A stretch of DNA of 64,000 nucleotides from Mucilaginibacter sp. (GCA_031292485.1 JARLHA010000032.1:124001-188000), one strand, 5' to 3'; shown: positions 52,397-60,617, counted from the first letter of the stretch. The notes: a model not told the origin generated them from the letters alone. Translations and numbers: made by a program.

Positions 52397-52438
52397 TTGA
52401 GCGTTGGACGGTTGGAATGTTGAAATTTGTAATGTTGG
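52397..52438. repeat. Inverted copy of the AACATTTCAACATTCC repeat
   Basis: AGCGTTGGACGGTTGGAATG and TTGAAATTTGTAATG mirror the string at 50.07-50.10 kb; about 28 of 31 positions match between the two in opposite orientations. It precedes the HDAC start on the minus strand. Confidence 0.6.
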
Positions 52439-52490
52439 CGACCGATCCCTTCTTTTACCGACTCAAATTTACGCCCCGTAATCAATTTTC

Positions 52491-53765
52491 TTAAATCGAA
52501 GCTGCCAATATCAGTCCGGTATCAAAAACTTGCTTAAAGCTGTTATAAAGTGGCGCTGGGCTTAATCTGATCACGTTTGGTTCGCGCCAGTCGCCGATTA
52601 CGCCGTTTTCCGTTAGTTTGTCAAATGTTGCTTTGCCATTTTGCTTGCAAACGATTGATAATTGGCAGCCGCGGTCGGATTTGTTTTTTGGGCTGATGAT
52701 TTTAAACAGTTCATCGCCATGTTTTTCATTAATCCCATTAATCAAAAACTCCAGATAGCCGGTAAGCAGTTCGCTTTTTGCCCTCAATGGTGCGAGGCCG
52801 CCAGCCTCTTCAAAAATGTCGAGCGAGGCTTTGTGTAAGGCCAGTAATATTGCCGGACTGGTACTCAACTGCCAGGCTGCAGCCCCCTTTTCTCCCTCAA
52901 ATACCGAAGGCATTAAAAAGCGTTTATCTTCGCGGAAGCCCCACCACCCTTCAAATCGACTGAGTTCTGTATTGTCGAAATGTTTTTTGTGAACAAAAGC
53001 CCCGCTTATTCCCCCGGGGCCTGAATTTATGTATTTGTAAGAACACCACGTGGCAAAATCAACACCCCAATCATGAAGCTGCACCGGAACATTTCCTGCG
53101 GCGTGCGCTAAATCGAAGCCGGCTATTGCGTCCGCCTCATGTGCGGCTTTGGTGATGGCCGGCATATCGAACAACTGGCCGGTGTAGTAGTTTACCCCGC
53201 TGAAAAGCACCAAAGCAAGCTCATCCCTGTTCTCATTTATTTTTTTGAGAATATCCTCAGTCCTTAAATTAAACTCACCTACCCGTGGAAACAGTTCAAT
53301 GATGGCATCTTTCGGGTCATATCCATGAAACCTTACCTGGCTGGCAACCGCATACTGATCAGAAGGAAAGGCCCCGCCTTCTATCATTATTTTATAACGC
53401 TTACCCGCTGGTTTATAAAAACTTACCATCAGCAAATGAAGATTTACTGTAAGTGAATTCATAATGGTAACCTCCTCTTTTTCTGCGCCCAGCATGACTG
53501 AAAGTGTACGGGTAAGCCGTTTATGAAAATCCAGCCAGGGTTCATCGCCGGTAAAGAATCCTTCTATCGCACGTTCCTGCCAGCCATTTAAAATCTTGTC
53601 AACCTCGGCCCGTGCATTTGCTGGTTGAAGGCCGAGGGAGTTGCCGCAAAGGTAGATCACATCCTTGCCGTTATGCTGTGGAATAAGAAATTTAGATTGA
53701 AAATCTTTTAATGGATCCTGTTCATCAAGCCGGGTGGCGAATGCTAAGGTGTTTTGGTAGATCAT
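52491..53765 (-). CDS. kynU: Kynureninase
   Basis: This 424-residue PLP enzyme is the length of bacterial kynureninases. Residues 40-50 read YLCGNSLGLQP, FDLAHAAGNVPVQL holds the Asp that contacts PLP, and CSYKYINSGPGG has the PLP lysine. It cleaves kynurenine to anthranilate and alanine in tryptophan breakdown. Other kyn-pathway genes are not adjacent, so its operon is split. It is preceded on the minus strand by two palindromic repeats of the GTAGAGACGCAA type. Confidence 0.95.
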   Translation of the reverse strand: MIYQNTLAFATRLDEQDPLKDFQSKFLIPQHNGKDVIYLCGNSLGLQPANARAEVDKILNGWQERAIEGFFTGDEPWLDFHKRLTRTLSVMLGAEKEEVTIMNSLTVNLHLLMVSFYKPAGKRYKIMIEGGAFPSDQYAVASQVRFHGYDPKDAIIELFPRVGEFNLRTEDILKKINENRDELALVLFSGVNYYTGQLFDMPAITKAAHEADAIAGFDLAHAAGNVPVQLHDWGVDFATWCSYKYINSGPGGISGAFVHKKHFDNTELSRFEGWWGFREDKRFLMPSVFEGEKGAAAWQLSTSPAILLALHKASLDIFEEAGGLAPLRAKSELLTGYLEFLINGINEKHGDELFKIISPKNKSDRGCQLSIVCKQNGKATFDKLTENGVIGDWREPNVIRLSPAPLYNSFKQVFDTGLILAASI

Positions 53766-53782
53766 TGGTTTTTTCTTTAATT

Positions 53783-53855
53783 GTAGAGACGCAATACTTT
53801 GCGTCTCTTTTCATCTTCCGGCACATTTCAGAGACGCAAAATGTTGCGTCTCTAC
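53783..53855. repeat. Tandem GAGACGCAA palindromes
   Basis: Two palindromes, AGAGACGCAA/TTGCGTCTCT with 4-base loops, occupy 53785-53808 and 53830-53853. A third, longer copy lies at 55.68 kb. They sit between the kynU start and the end of the aag gene, both on the minus strand, and could serve as terminator for aag or as REP-like elements. Confidence 0.7.
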
Positions 53856-53866
53856 GGTAAAATTAA

Positions 53867-54469
53867 TTATTTATTCGGTTTGCTTACATAGGGGTTGCCC
53901 TTTACATAAAAACGATAGGGCAATAAAGCATCCTCGGCTGCGTAGGAAACACCTACCCTTGGGACTGAAGCTATTTTTTCATCTGGGAATATCAATCCGT
54001 TATCTTCCAGCCAGATATCATTACCTTGAAGGCTGGATGCGTTGATCTTCCTGGATATGCCCAGGGCCCTGGCGACCGAACCGGGGCCCGAAGTGATGTT
54101 TGGCTTAACCGCCAGCATATTGCGCCGTTGCAGCATTATGTCTATCCCCTCGGTGGGATTTATGGCCCTGATCAGTATCGCATGAGGTTGGCCCTCGGCT
54201 GAAGTCACGATGTTAAACATTTCGTGGATGCCATAGCATAGATAAACGTAAGCAATACCACCCGGCATAAACATGGTTTGGGTACGGGGCGTTTTGCGGT
54301 TGCCATATGCGTGTGATGCTTTGTCTGTTATGCCTTTATAAGCTTCTGTTTCAACAATATATCCGCCTGTTTTTAAACCATCAATACAGGTATAAATATA
54401 TTTGCCCAACAAATCTTTGCTTAGGCCGACAACATCGTCAGTATGATAATAGGCTTCGGGTAACTTCAT
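53867..54469 (-). CDS. 3-methyladenine DNA glycosylase (Aag/MPG family)
   Basis: This 200-residue protein starts KLPEAYYHTDDVVGLSKDLLGKYI and shows the MPG landmarks VETEAYKGITDKASHAYGNRKTPRT (with the catalytic Glu in ETEAY and the intercalating region) and YVYLCYGIHEMFNIVT. It excises alkylated and deaminated purines in base-excision repair. It overlaps the hydrolase gene upstream by 4 bases and forms a three-gene minus-strand unit with fRMsr. Confidence 0.94.
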   Translation of the reverse strand: MKLPEAYYHTDDVVGLSKDLLGKYIYTCIDGLKTGGYIVETEAYKGITDKASHAYGNRKTPRTQTMFMPGGIAYVYLCYGIHEMFNIVTSAEGQPHAILIRAINPTEGIDIMLQRRNMLAVKPNITSGPGSVARALGISRKINASSLQGNDIWLEDNGLIFPDEKIASVPRVGVSYAAEDALLPYRFYVKGNPYVSKPNK

Positions 54470-55113
54470 TTTTTTAAGATGCGCTTTAATATTTTGGTCA
54501 CTTCCTTTGCCCGTTCAAATATCATAATATGTGTTCCACCTTTGACGATGATCGCGCCCTTGATTCTTTTATATGAAAATACCAGGTCTTTATCCCCTAT
54601 AATTTGCACAACATTTTTAGGGATCACTTTATTATCCCATTTCAGCGTTGCATCCATGGCCCACTTTAAGAATACCGGCGATGATTTTTTAAGCATGTCT
54701 ACGAAGAGCCAGTTGTCTGCCTCGTTCATGTGGCCAAAAAATGGTTTGATCAAAAACTCCAGCCTGTTGAACACTTTTCCCGGAATTGGTTTGTAAAATG
54801 GGGCAATTTTCAGCAAGCTAAAAAACCAGGGCGCTTCATCAATGGTTTTAATGCTTGAGATTTGAATAACCTGTGCCACTGCGATAATTTTGGCTATTTC
54901 TATAGCTATCATTCCACCAAGAGAATTGCCAATTACAATTGAATTTGGTTTGATATGGTATTGATAAATAAGTTTTTGTGCATAAGTTGTTAAAGTATCT
55001 GTTTTATGCGGTTCTATCCAGTCCACGCAGGTAACGTCGTGATCATGAAAGTCGATGTTGTTGTAGATCCGGCAGTCGGCACCTAAACCGGGAATCAGGT
55101 AGATCTTACTCAT
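54466..55113 (-). CDS. Alpha/beta-hydrolase
   Basis: This 215-residue protein has the nucleophile elbow GNSLGGMIAIE (catalytic Ser near residue 63) and a final His in KGGTHIMIFERAKEV; the acid is probably in QIIGDKDLVF. The start LIPGLGADCRIYNN matches the family oxyanion region. It is 4-base overlapped with aag and 8-base with fRMsr, so the three are coupled. The substrate is unknown; no EST-type signature is evident. Confidence 0.87.
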   Translation of the reverse strand: MSKIYLIPGLGADCRIYNNIDFHDHDVTCVDWIEPHKTDTLTTYAQKLIYQYHIKPNSIVIGNSLGGMIAIEIAKIIAVAQVIQISSIKTIDEAPWFFSLLKIAPFYKPIPGKVFNRLEFLIKPFFGHMNEADNWLFVDMLKKSSPVFLKWAMDATLKWDNKVIPKNVVQIIGDKDLVFSYKRIKGAIIVKGGTHIMIFERAKEVTKILKRILKK

Positions 55114-55588
55114 TGAAGTTTACCATTGTTATAATTTGCTCCAGGTATTGGGCATCGGTTTCATCAAATTGATCCAAAGCTTCACTATCTACATCCAGTA
55201 CAGCGACAACTGTACCATCCTTAAATAAGGGAAGTACGATCTCCGACTTGGATAGGGAACTGCAGGCGATGTGACCCGGGAAAGCGTCCACATCCGGAAC
55301 AATTAGTGTTTTGGCCTGCTGCCAGGCGGCGCCGCAAACACCTTTGCCAAATCCGATACGGGTGCAGGCAACCGGCCCCTGGAACGGCCCTAAAACCAGC
55401 TCATTATTTTTTACCATATAAAAGCCAACCCAAAACCATTTGAATTGTTCTTTAAGTGCGGCGCAAATATTGGCCAGATTAGCGATAAGATCGGGCTCGC
55501 CATGAAGTAAGGCTTCGATTTGCGGAACCAACGACTCGTATTGTTCAGCTTTATTGGTTGATGATATGATATTTAAATCCTCTGCCAT
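55106..55588 (-). CDS. Free methionine-(R)-sulfoxide reductase, GAF type
   Basis: This 160-residue GAF protein contains the three cysteines of fRMsr/MsrC: VACTRIGFGKGVCG and HIACSSLSKSEIVLPL. The pattern WFWVGFYMVKNNELVLGPFQG is family-typical. It reduces free methionine-R-sulfoxide with thioredoxin. A TACTTTTG element lies 6 bases before the start, so the mRNA would have nearly no leader. It is first in the three-gene unit with the hydrolase and aag. Confidence 0.93.
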   Translation of the reverse strand: MAEDLNIISSTNKAEQYESLVPQIEALLHGEPDLIANLANICAALKEQFKWFWVGFYMVKNNELVLGPFQGPVACTRIGFGKGVCGAAWQQAKTLIVPDVDAFPGHIACSSLSKSEIVLPLFKDGTVVAVLDVDSEALDQFDETDAQYLEQIITMVNFNE

Positions 55589-55593
55589 GTTTG

Positions 55594-55601
55594 CAAAAGT
55601 A
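55594..55601 (-). promoter_or_regulatory. Candidate -7 promoter element for fRMsr operon
   Basis: The minus strand reads TACTTTTG, an exact TAnnTTTG match, ending 6 bases before the ATG. If used, transcription would start at or very near the start codon. No -33 TTTG was found. Confidence 0.4.
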
Positions 55602-55677
55602 ACGAAGCTGTTTTGAAAGTAAATAAGACAAATCTCATATTTAATCTTTTATTTGGACAAGCCACCTTACATTTGGC

Positions 55678-55705
55678 GTAGAGACGCAATATTTTGCGTC
55701 TCTAC
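55678..55705. repeat. Perfect GTAGAGACGCAA palindrome
   Basis: GTAGAGACGCAA and TTGCGTCTCTAC form a perfect 12-base stem with a 4-base loop (TATT). It is the longest copy of the palindrome family seen at 53.78-53.85 kb, 15 bases before the following small gene. Confidence 0.8.
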
Positions 55706-55720
55706 CGAAAATTCAAAATC

Positions 55721-55969
55721 ATGAGAATCATCGCAGAATTACCCCACCCAGAATTTAAGATCTCCATTCTTAACATGAACAGTAAATACATTGTGAAGAT
55801 TGAGCAGGGGAGTTTTGAGCAGACGTATAAAATTGCGGAGATCGACCTGCTTGACGGGGTGAATAGTATATTTGAAATACTTGACGAAGCATTTTTAAAG
55901 ACAGTCGCGGCCCGGTTTATAGAAATGCGTAAAGATTTTAAAGAAACCTATCAACGCTATAACTATTGA
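55721..55969 (+). CDS. Conserved-looking small protein of unknown function
   Basis: With the ATG at 55721 the protein has 82 residues (MRIIAELPHPEFKISILNMN at the start). An upstream TTG frame would translate the GAGACGCAA palindrome and is rejected. The sequence alternates strands and helices (KYIVKIEQGSFEQTYKIAEIDLL; a helix FLKTVAARFIEMRKDF) with no signal peptide or membrane span. It reads like a genuine short Bacteroidota protein, but I do not know a function. It stands alone. Confidence 0.7.
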   Translation: MRIIAELPHPEFKISILNMNSKYIVKIEQGSFEQTYKIAEIDLLDGVNSIFEILDEAFLKTVAARFIEMRKDFKETYQRYNY

Positions 55970-56199
55970 TTCCGGTTGCCTTTGTAAATCATTGAAAGGT
56001 AGTTATTTATATATGCAAAAAACAGCATTCAAAATATTATTTGGTTTTTTAAGGTTAAAATACCCTCCTTGTATAGCTTTAATTCAACCTATTTGATCTG
56101 TATTTATAATTAAACAGCTGAAATATAATTATTTATATCAACTTAAAATTCTGTGCCAAATTATATTCTGAGGCCTGAAAGTGCCAAATAAATGGGAAG
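55970..56199. other. AT-rich spacer without features
   Basis: This spacer of 230 bases lies between a plus-strand gene end and a minus-strand gene end. I see only T-rich stretches and no convincing hairpin, repeat or ORF. Confidence 0.5.
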
Positions 56200-56928
56200 T
56201 CAGGCCGAAATAAGGTCGCAATACCAAAATCCGGATAGTTTTTTACTTGTGTCAGAAACACAGGAATCATCGGCATTTTGTGGTGCCTGGTATTCCTTAA
56301 AAACCTTCACTCCTGTTTTGTATTTGATCTCCGATGAAAAGATCGGACCCTTAAAAGCGAAGGTGTGAAACTCGCCGTTCTCGCCGCAGACATCCACATC
56401 ATCGGGTAATGACAGGATAAGCTCGGGGGTGATCTCCTTCCCTACTATCCGTTCCAAACGTTCCTGGGTGCAGGCAATCACGGTGCCAAAACCGAGATCG
56501 AAAAACTCGTTGATCAGTTCATGGGTATCGCGTTTCCATAAAGGATAAATGCCGGTCATGCCTATTTCGGCCAGGCGGTCATCGCGGTACTTTTTCAGGT
56601 CCTCCAAAAAGATATCTCCGAAAATGGAAAGGGTAATACCCTCGCTCCTGAAATGTTCCAGGTGATGCCGCATCGCGTTGTCGTAGGCTTCCATGCCCGG
56701 CATTTCGGGTAAACGAATTTGGTACAACGGTATTCCGATGCTTTCCGCCTGTTTAATTAAAAGCCCGGTGCGAACCCCGTGCATCGAAATCCTGTCGACC
56801 GCATCGTTAATGGTAGTGACCAGATATTTAATATCCAGTTCCGGATTTTGGAGGCAATGGTAAAGAGCCAGCGCACTGTCCTTGCCGCCGCTCCAGTTAA
56901 ATATGCATTTCTTTTTGGATGATTTCAC
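56200..56928 (-). CDS. Dph6-like PP-loop ATPase (annotated diphthine-ammonia ligase)
   Basis: This 242-residue protein has the PP-loop SGGKDSALALYH at the N-terminus and the family motif CGENGEFHTFAFKGP near residue 190, both of the diphthine-ammonia ligase (Dph6/COG2102) family. Bacteria do not make diphthamide, so the true amidation substrate is unknown. In Bacteroidota I have seen such genes close to B12 uptake genes, as here. Sir2 lies 125 bases upstream on the same strand. Adenylation of a carboxylate followed by amide formation is the family chemistry. Confidence 0.85.
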   Translation of the reverse strand: MKSSKKKCIFNWSGGKDSALALYHCLQNPELDIKYLVTTINDAVDRISMHGVRTGLLIKQAESIGIPLYQIRLPEMPGMEAYDNAMRHHLEHFRSEGITLSIFGDIFLEDLKKYRDDRLAEIGMTGIYPLWKRDTHELINEFFDLGFGTVIACTQERLERIVGKEITPELILSLPDDVDVCGENGEFHTFAFKGPIFSSEIKYKTGVKVFKEYQAPQNADDSCVSDTSKKLSGFWYCDLISA

Positions 56929-56994
56929 TGATTGATTTTTTGATTACACAGATTGTTGTTTTGGCGATTACACTGATTGCACCGACTATTAGAC

Positions 56995-57075
56995 AAATTA
57001 ATAAACTCACTCAACAACTCACTAATTCACTAATTCAATAATTCACTAACTCACTAATTCAATAATTCACTAATT
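56995..57075. repeat. CTAATTCAATAATTCAC repeat reaching into sir2
   Basis: Words of the type CTAATTCACTAATTCAATAA run from about 57001 to 57075. On the minus strand the last part is translated as ISELLN followed by TAG, the end of the sir2 gene. Similar words give the start of the MgtC gene at 22.4 kb and flank the S24/XRE gene end at 5.16 kb. Confidence 0.7.
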
Positions 57076-57737
57076 AAAAAAGGTACCCCCACCGTTGCTT
57101 TGTCCTCAATTTTGATAAAATGATCCTGGCGGCTCAGGTAAGGGATATTCGGATCGACAATATATTTTGGTACATCTGGCCTGACATAGTTTACCAGTCC
57201 GGCTGCCGGGTAAACAGCCAGTGATGATCCTACTAAAATAAAAACGTCCGCCGTTGAGCAAATTTGGGCGGCCGTGGTGATCATAGGCACATCTTCACCA
57301 AACCAAACCACATGGGCCCGCAGCTGCGAACCCAGTTCACATAGCTCCCCCATCTTTATCTCCCATCCATCAATGGGATAAGTAAGGTTGGGGTTTATAT
57401 CGGATTGGGATCGGGTAATAATACCATGCAGGTGTACCACATTGGTTGAGCCTCCCCTTTCGTGCAGGTCGTCAATGTTTTGGGTGATGATGGTGACATC
57501 ATATTTTTCTTCGAGTTTGGCCAGGGCGAAATGTGCTGCATTGGGTTTGGCCTCAAGTACCGTTTTGCGGCGCTCGTTATAAAAATCCTGTACCAAAGCA
57601 GGATTTCTGCGCCAGGCTTCCGGTGTTGCTACGTCCTCAATATTATATCCCTCCCACAGGCCGTCACTGTCCCTGAAGGTTTTTAAACCACTTTCGGCGC
57701 TGATGCCGGCGCCGGTTAATACTACGATCTTTTTCAT
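57054..57737 (-). CDS. Sir2-family NAD-dependent deacylase, zinc-less
   Basis: This 227-residue sirtuin has TGAGISAESGLKTFRDSDGLW at the NAD pocket, TQNIDDLHERGG and the catalytic His in VVHLHG. YxxR in DFYNERR, as in SIRT5 and CobB, suggests preference for succinyl or malonyl lysine. The zinc-binding Cys pairs are missing (the GIITRSQSD and WFGEDVP region contains no CxxC). The final ISELLN and the TAG stop lie within an intergenic repeat. The next same-strand gene is the Dph6-like one. Confidence 0.88.
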   Translation of the reverse strand: MKKIVVLTGAGISAESGLKTFRDSDGLWEGYNIEDVATPEAWRRNPALVQDFYNERRKTVLEAKPNAAHFALAKLEEKYDVTIITQNIDDLHERGGSTNVVHLHGIITRSQSDINPNLTYPIDGWEIKMGELCELGSQLRAHVVWFGEDVPMITTAAQICSTADVFILVGSSLAVYPAAGLVNYVRPDVPKYIVDPNIPYLSRQDHFIKIEDKATVGVPFLISELLN

Positions 57738-57765
57738 TATTTCAATTTAATAAACGCGTTCTACC

Positions 57766-57972
57766 CCCTTTGTCTCCTTCGTCGACATCTCCCCCCAAGT
57801 TTAGGGGGAGAATAAAAAAATACTTTCCATCACACCTCCTCCCCTAAAATTAGGGGAGGCCGGGAGGGGTAAAAGAACAATCTAAGAATATTCAGTTTGT
57901 CGTTTACCTCCAAGTTCTACCCCCTCTGTCGCCTTCGTCGACATCTCCTCCTAAATTTAGGGGGAGAGTTTT
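57766..57972. repeat. CCCCTTTGTCTCCTTCGTCGACATC composite repeat
   Basis: Two direct copies of about 50 bases (57763-57813 and 57919-57970) share CCTTCGTCGACATCTCC and end in a TTTAGGGGGAG half that pairs with CCCCCAAG or CTCCTAA. Between them lies an inverted copy (CTCCCCTAAAATTAGGGGAG, then GGGAGGGGTAAA). I know this repeat type from other Bacteroidota genomes. Confidence 0.7.
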
Positions 57973-57993
57973 TTAAAGTAAATTATTACCCAT

Positions 57994-58029
57994 AAAAAAA
58001 GCGGTTCGTTTATATTGAACCGCTTTTTT
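57994..58029 (-). terminator. Rho-independent terminator of the B12 uptake operon
   Basis: AAAAAAGCGGTTC (57994-58006) pairs with GAACCGCTTTTTT (58017-58029). The symmetric A and T runs make it bidirectional; it ends the DUF6580 transcript 16 bases after that gene's stop. Confidence 0.9.
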
Positions 58030-58045
58030 AATAAAATTTATTATG

Positions 58046-58621
58046 TTAAATAGCTGGTTCTTTTTGAATGCGTAAAATGGCATATTTACTCTTAGCCAAT
58101 TCAAACCCACCAAACAGGATGGCGCAAAAAACAATATCGCCCAAAACCATATTCCGCTCAAATGGAATAGCCGCAATAAGCGACTGGCCATAGCCGGTCA
58201 AATTATGTGGATAAAGCGATCCGTATAACCATGGCATATCGATAATTAACCAGTGAACCGCAACGGAAGCTAAAGAGGCAATAGCCACGTTGGCAACATT
58301 CGCTTTTTTGATCAGGCTACCGATAAAAACCATAATGGCAAAAGTTAAATAAACCCAAAAAGAGCCGCCATACCACAACACCCATTTAGTGGTGTATAAG
58401 TAATTGATCAGGATGTCACTGGCAAACAGGGTAAGCAACACCACCAGGTATGCTTTCCATTTATCGGTAAAATAGGCGCCGCCAAACAGGGCTATCGCCC
58501 CAACAGGTGTAAAGTTACTTAATATGTAAGGGAACTTGAAGCTGAGCAACCTCATGGCCGCTGCCGCAACGATCATCAATATAAGTACGATTGTCCGGGT
58601 ATTGATCTTTTGTAATGACAT
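58046..58621 (-). CDS. DUF6580-type membrane protein, putative corrinoid-linked transporter
   Basis: This 191-residue protein has about five membrane helices, with LSNFTPVGAIALFGGAYFTDKWKAYLVVLL and VLGDIVFCAILFGGFELAK. It resembles the DUF6580 family of putative transport proteins, reminiscent of ECF substrate-binding subunits. It lies 50 bases downstream of the riboswitch-controlled TonB receptor, so its substrate is probably a corrinoid or a related cobalt compound. Its transcript ends at the strong terminator 58029-57994. The transport role is inference. Confidence 0.75.
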   Translation of the reverse strand: MSLQKINTRTIVLILMIVAAAAMRLLSFKFPYILSNFTPVGAIALFGGAYFTDKWKAYLVVLLTLFASDILINYLYTTKWVLWYGGSFWVYLTFAIMVFIGSLIKKANVANVAIASLASVAVHWLIIDMPWLYGSLYPHNLTGYGQSLIAAIPFERNMVLGDIVFCAILFGGFELAKSKYAILRIQKEPAI

Positions 58622-58671
58622 AGTTGATTTTATGGAGTAAAATTAGTGATAATCCTTTCAAATAAAAATTC

Positions 58672-60594
58672 TTAATTGATTTGGTACTTTATACCTTCCA
58701 TAAAATTAAACCGGCTGGTATTATATCCTATCCAATCAGTATATTTTTGATCGAGAATATTTTTAAAATCGGCAAACAGGCTGAAGTGCTTATTGATGGT
58801 ATACTGCAAATGTGCATCCAGCAAGCCATATGGTTTTAAGGTAATTATAGATGTAGAAAAGTCAGGGTTAAACTTTTCATCAGGCCGGCTGCCAGTGTAC
58901 TTATAAACCAACCCGGCCGAAAAATTACTGGCTATCTGGTAGTACGCGCTGGCGCCATAGGTATGGCTGGGCCTGCGAAACAGTTTATCTGATGTTATGC
59001 CGTTCTCATCAGTTAACATGCCTGTTACGTAAGCCGCGTAAGCTGACGCGGTTAGTTTATCCAGTGATAGTTTAAGTTCACTTTCAAAGCCTTTATCTTT
59101 TAGAAATTCGCCATTTTTATATTTTCCATACGGAGGAGTTGATTCGTTAAAAAAATAAAGTACGTTTTTGGTTTTGTACTCGTAAAAAACAGTGTTGAAT
59201 GAGAGCCTGTTTTTTATTACTTCCCAATCAAAACCGGTTTCGTATGAGGAAGTGGTTTCCGGCCGCAGGTCTGTACCATGGTATATTGAATACAACTGAT
59301 AAAGCGATGGGGATTTATAAGCCGACGCCGTGGTAACAAACAATTTTAACTGATCAAACAGCAATACCGATGGATTGATGGTATAGGTTTCGTTACTGCC
59401 GTATTTAGCATCATGGTTATAACGCCCGCCCAACTCCATGTGAAATATGCCCGCTTTGAAGAATAAAGAAGTATAAACACTGGCTATGTTGTTACTTTTA
59501 TTATCAATGGAGCCATATGTGCTTAACTGTTTGGTACTGCTGTACTTAAAATCTGCACCGCTGGTTAAATCCAGATGTTTACCAATACTATAATTTAAAA
59601 TAGCCTCCGCATCCGTAATATGGCCGGTATTTTTTTGATAAGATGGAAAATCGAAGTTCGCCGCACTCGCTGCATCATTATAATTGTTTTTGACGTCAGT
59701 TTGAGTGATGTTGAATTTCAGGTCGCCTTTGTCAAGGTTTAATTTGGCGCCTAAGCCGCCAAATAAAAATGTATTGGCATAAGTGTAGTTTTGGTCATCC
59801 TGAAAAGCCCCGTGCGGCAAGTTTCCGGTATTATAGCTGGTTTGAAGGTTGCCGTTTATGGCCAGCTTATCAGAAACATGTTGAATTAAATTAACACTTG
59901 CCGAGCGTTGATGAAAGCCATCATTCCTAAAGCCTGCTTTGCCGGTAGTATCCGTAGCTGCACGGAAGCCTTTTGAATCGGTATTGGACAGATTTACCGC
60001 AATATCTGTGTTTTTCACGGTGCCAATCAATCCGGCTGATTCTTTAAAAGTATTATAACTACCGCCACTCAGCTGCACGTTGCTTTTTAGCAACTGCCCT
60101 GTTGAATGTTTGGTGATGATGTTGATCACCCCGGCAACTGCATCTGATCCATATAATGTCGAGCCGCTTCCTTTCAGGATTTCGATGTGATCGATCTGGT
60201 CAATCGGGAAAGCGTTCAGGTCATAAGCCCCTTCAATGGTCGAGGCATTATTCACAGGGAAACCATCGACCAAAATCAGGGTGTTTCCTGTAGATGCCCC
60301 CCTAAAGAAAACAGATGAACTAATCCCCGGCGCATTGTTTGCCCCTGAAAAAGTGATGCCCGGAACAGTGTTCAATAATTCAGGCAGCGTTTTGCCTTGT
60401 GAGCGGCTGATCTCTGCGGCAGTGATCACGGTTACCACCCGGCCAATTTCTGATAATTTTTTTGGTGAACGTGTGGCGGTTACCACTACATCATTAAGTA
60501 CCCTGGATGTGTCCTGGGCGCGCGCTGCCGTACTGAGCAGCGCCAGTTGTACAAGCCCCAGGCCTGCAGCAACAAATGCATAATTTTTTTTCAT
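58672..60594 (-). CDS. TonB-dependent receptor, BtuB type, cobalamin-riboswitch controlled
   Basis: This 640-residue protein has a signal peptide (VQLALLSTAARA), a TonB box (DVVVTATRS near residue 35), a plug domain (RSQGKTLPELLNTVPGI; DQIDHIEILKGSGSTLYGSD) and a barrel whose strands end in an aromatic-rich segment. The length is that of BtuB rather than SusC. The cobalamin riboswitch upstream defines its substrate as corrinoid by regulation. A short dyad abuts its start codon. DUF6580 follows in the same transcript. Confidence 0.93.
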   Translation of the reverse strand: MKKNYAFVAAGLGLVQLALLSTAARAQDTSRVLNDVVVTATRSPKKLSEIGRVVTVITAAEISRSQGKTLPELLNTVPGITFSGANNAPGISSSVFFRGASTGNTLILVDGFPVNNASTIEGAYDLNAFPIDQIDHIEILKGSGSTLYGSDAVAGVINIITKHSTGQLLKSNVQLSGGSYNTFKESAGLIGTVKNTDIAVNLSNTDSKGFRAATDTTGKAGFRNDGFHQRSASVNLIQHVSDKLAINGNLQTSYNTGNLPHGAFQDDQNYTYANTFLFGGLGAKLNLDKGDLKFNITQTDVKNNYNDAASAANFDFPSYQKNTGHITDAEAILNYSIGKHLDLTSGADFKYSSTKQLSTYGSIDNKSNNIASVYTSLFFKAGIFHMELGGRYNHDAKYGSNETYTINPSVLLFDQLKLFVTTASAYKSPSLYQLYSIYHGTDLRPETTSSYETGFDWEVIKNRLSFNTVFYEYKTKNVLYFFNESTPPYGKYKNGEFLKDKGFESELKLSLDKLTASAYAAYVTGMLTDENGITSDKLFRRPSHTYGASAYYQIASNFSAGLVYKYTGSRPDEKFNPDFSTSIITLKPYGLLDAHLQYTINKHFSLFADFKNILDQKYTDWIGYNTSRFNFMEGIKYQIN

Positions 60595-60599
60595 GTTGT

Positions 60600-60617
60600 T
60601 GTGAGTTTAAACCCACA
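60600..60617 (-). promoter_or_regulatory. Dyad next to the btuB-type start codon
   Basis: On the minus strand this reads TGTGGGTTTAAACTCACA, a 9-base arm self-complementary except for one G-T pair, five bases before the ATG. It could be the expression platform that masks the ribosome site when cobalamin is bound. Confidence 0.5.

Noticed and set aside
56200..56928. Reading the PP-loop gene as a true diphthamide enzyme
   Set aside because: Bacteria have no diphthamide on EF-G, so only the chemistry of the family, not its name, can be transferred.
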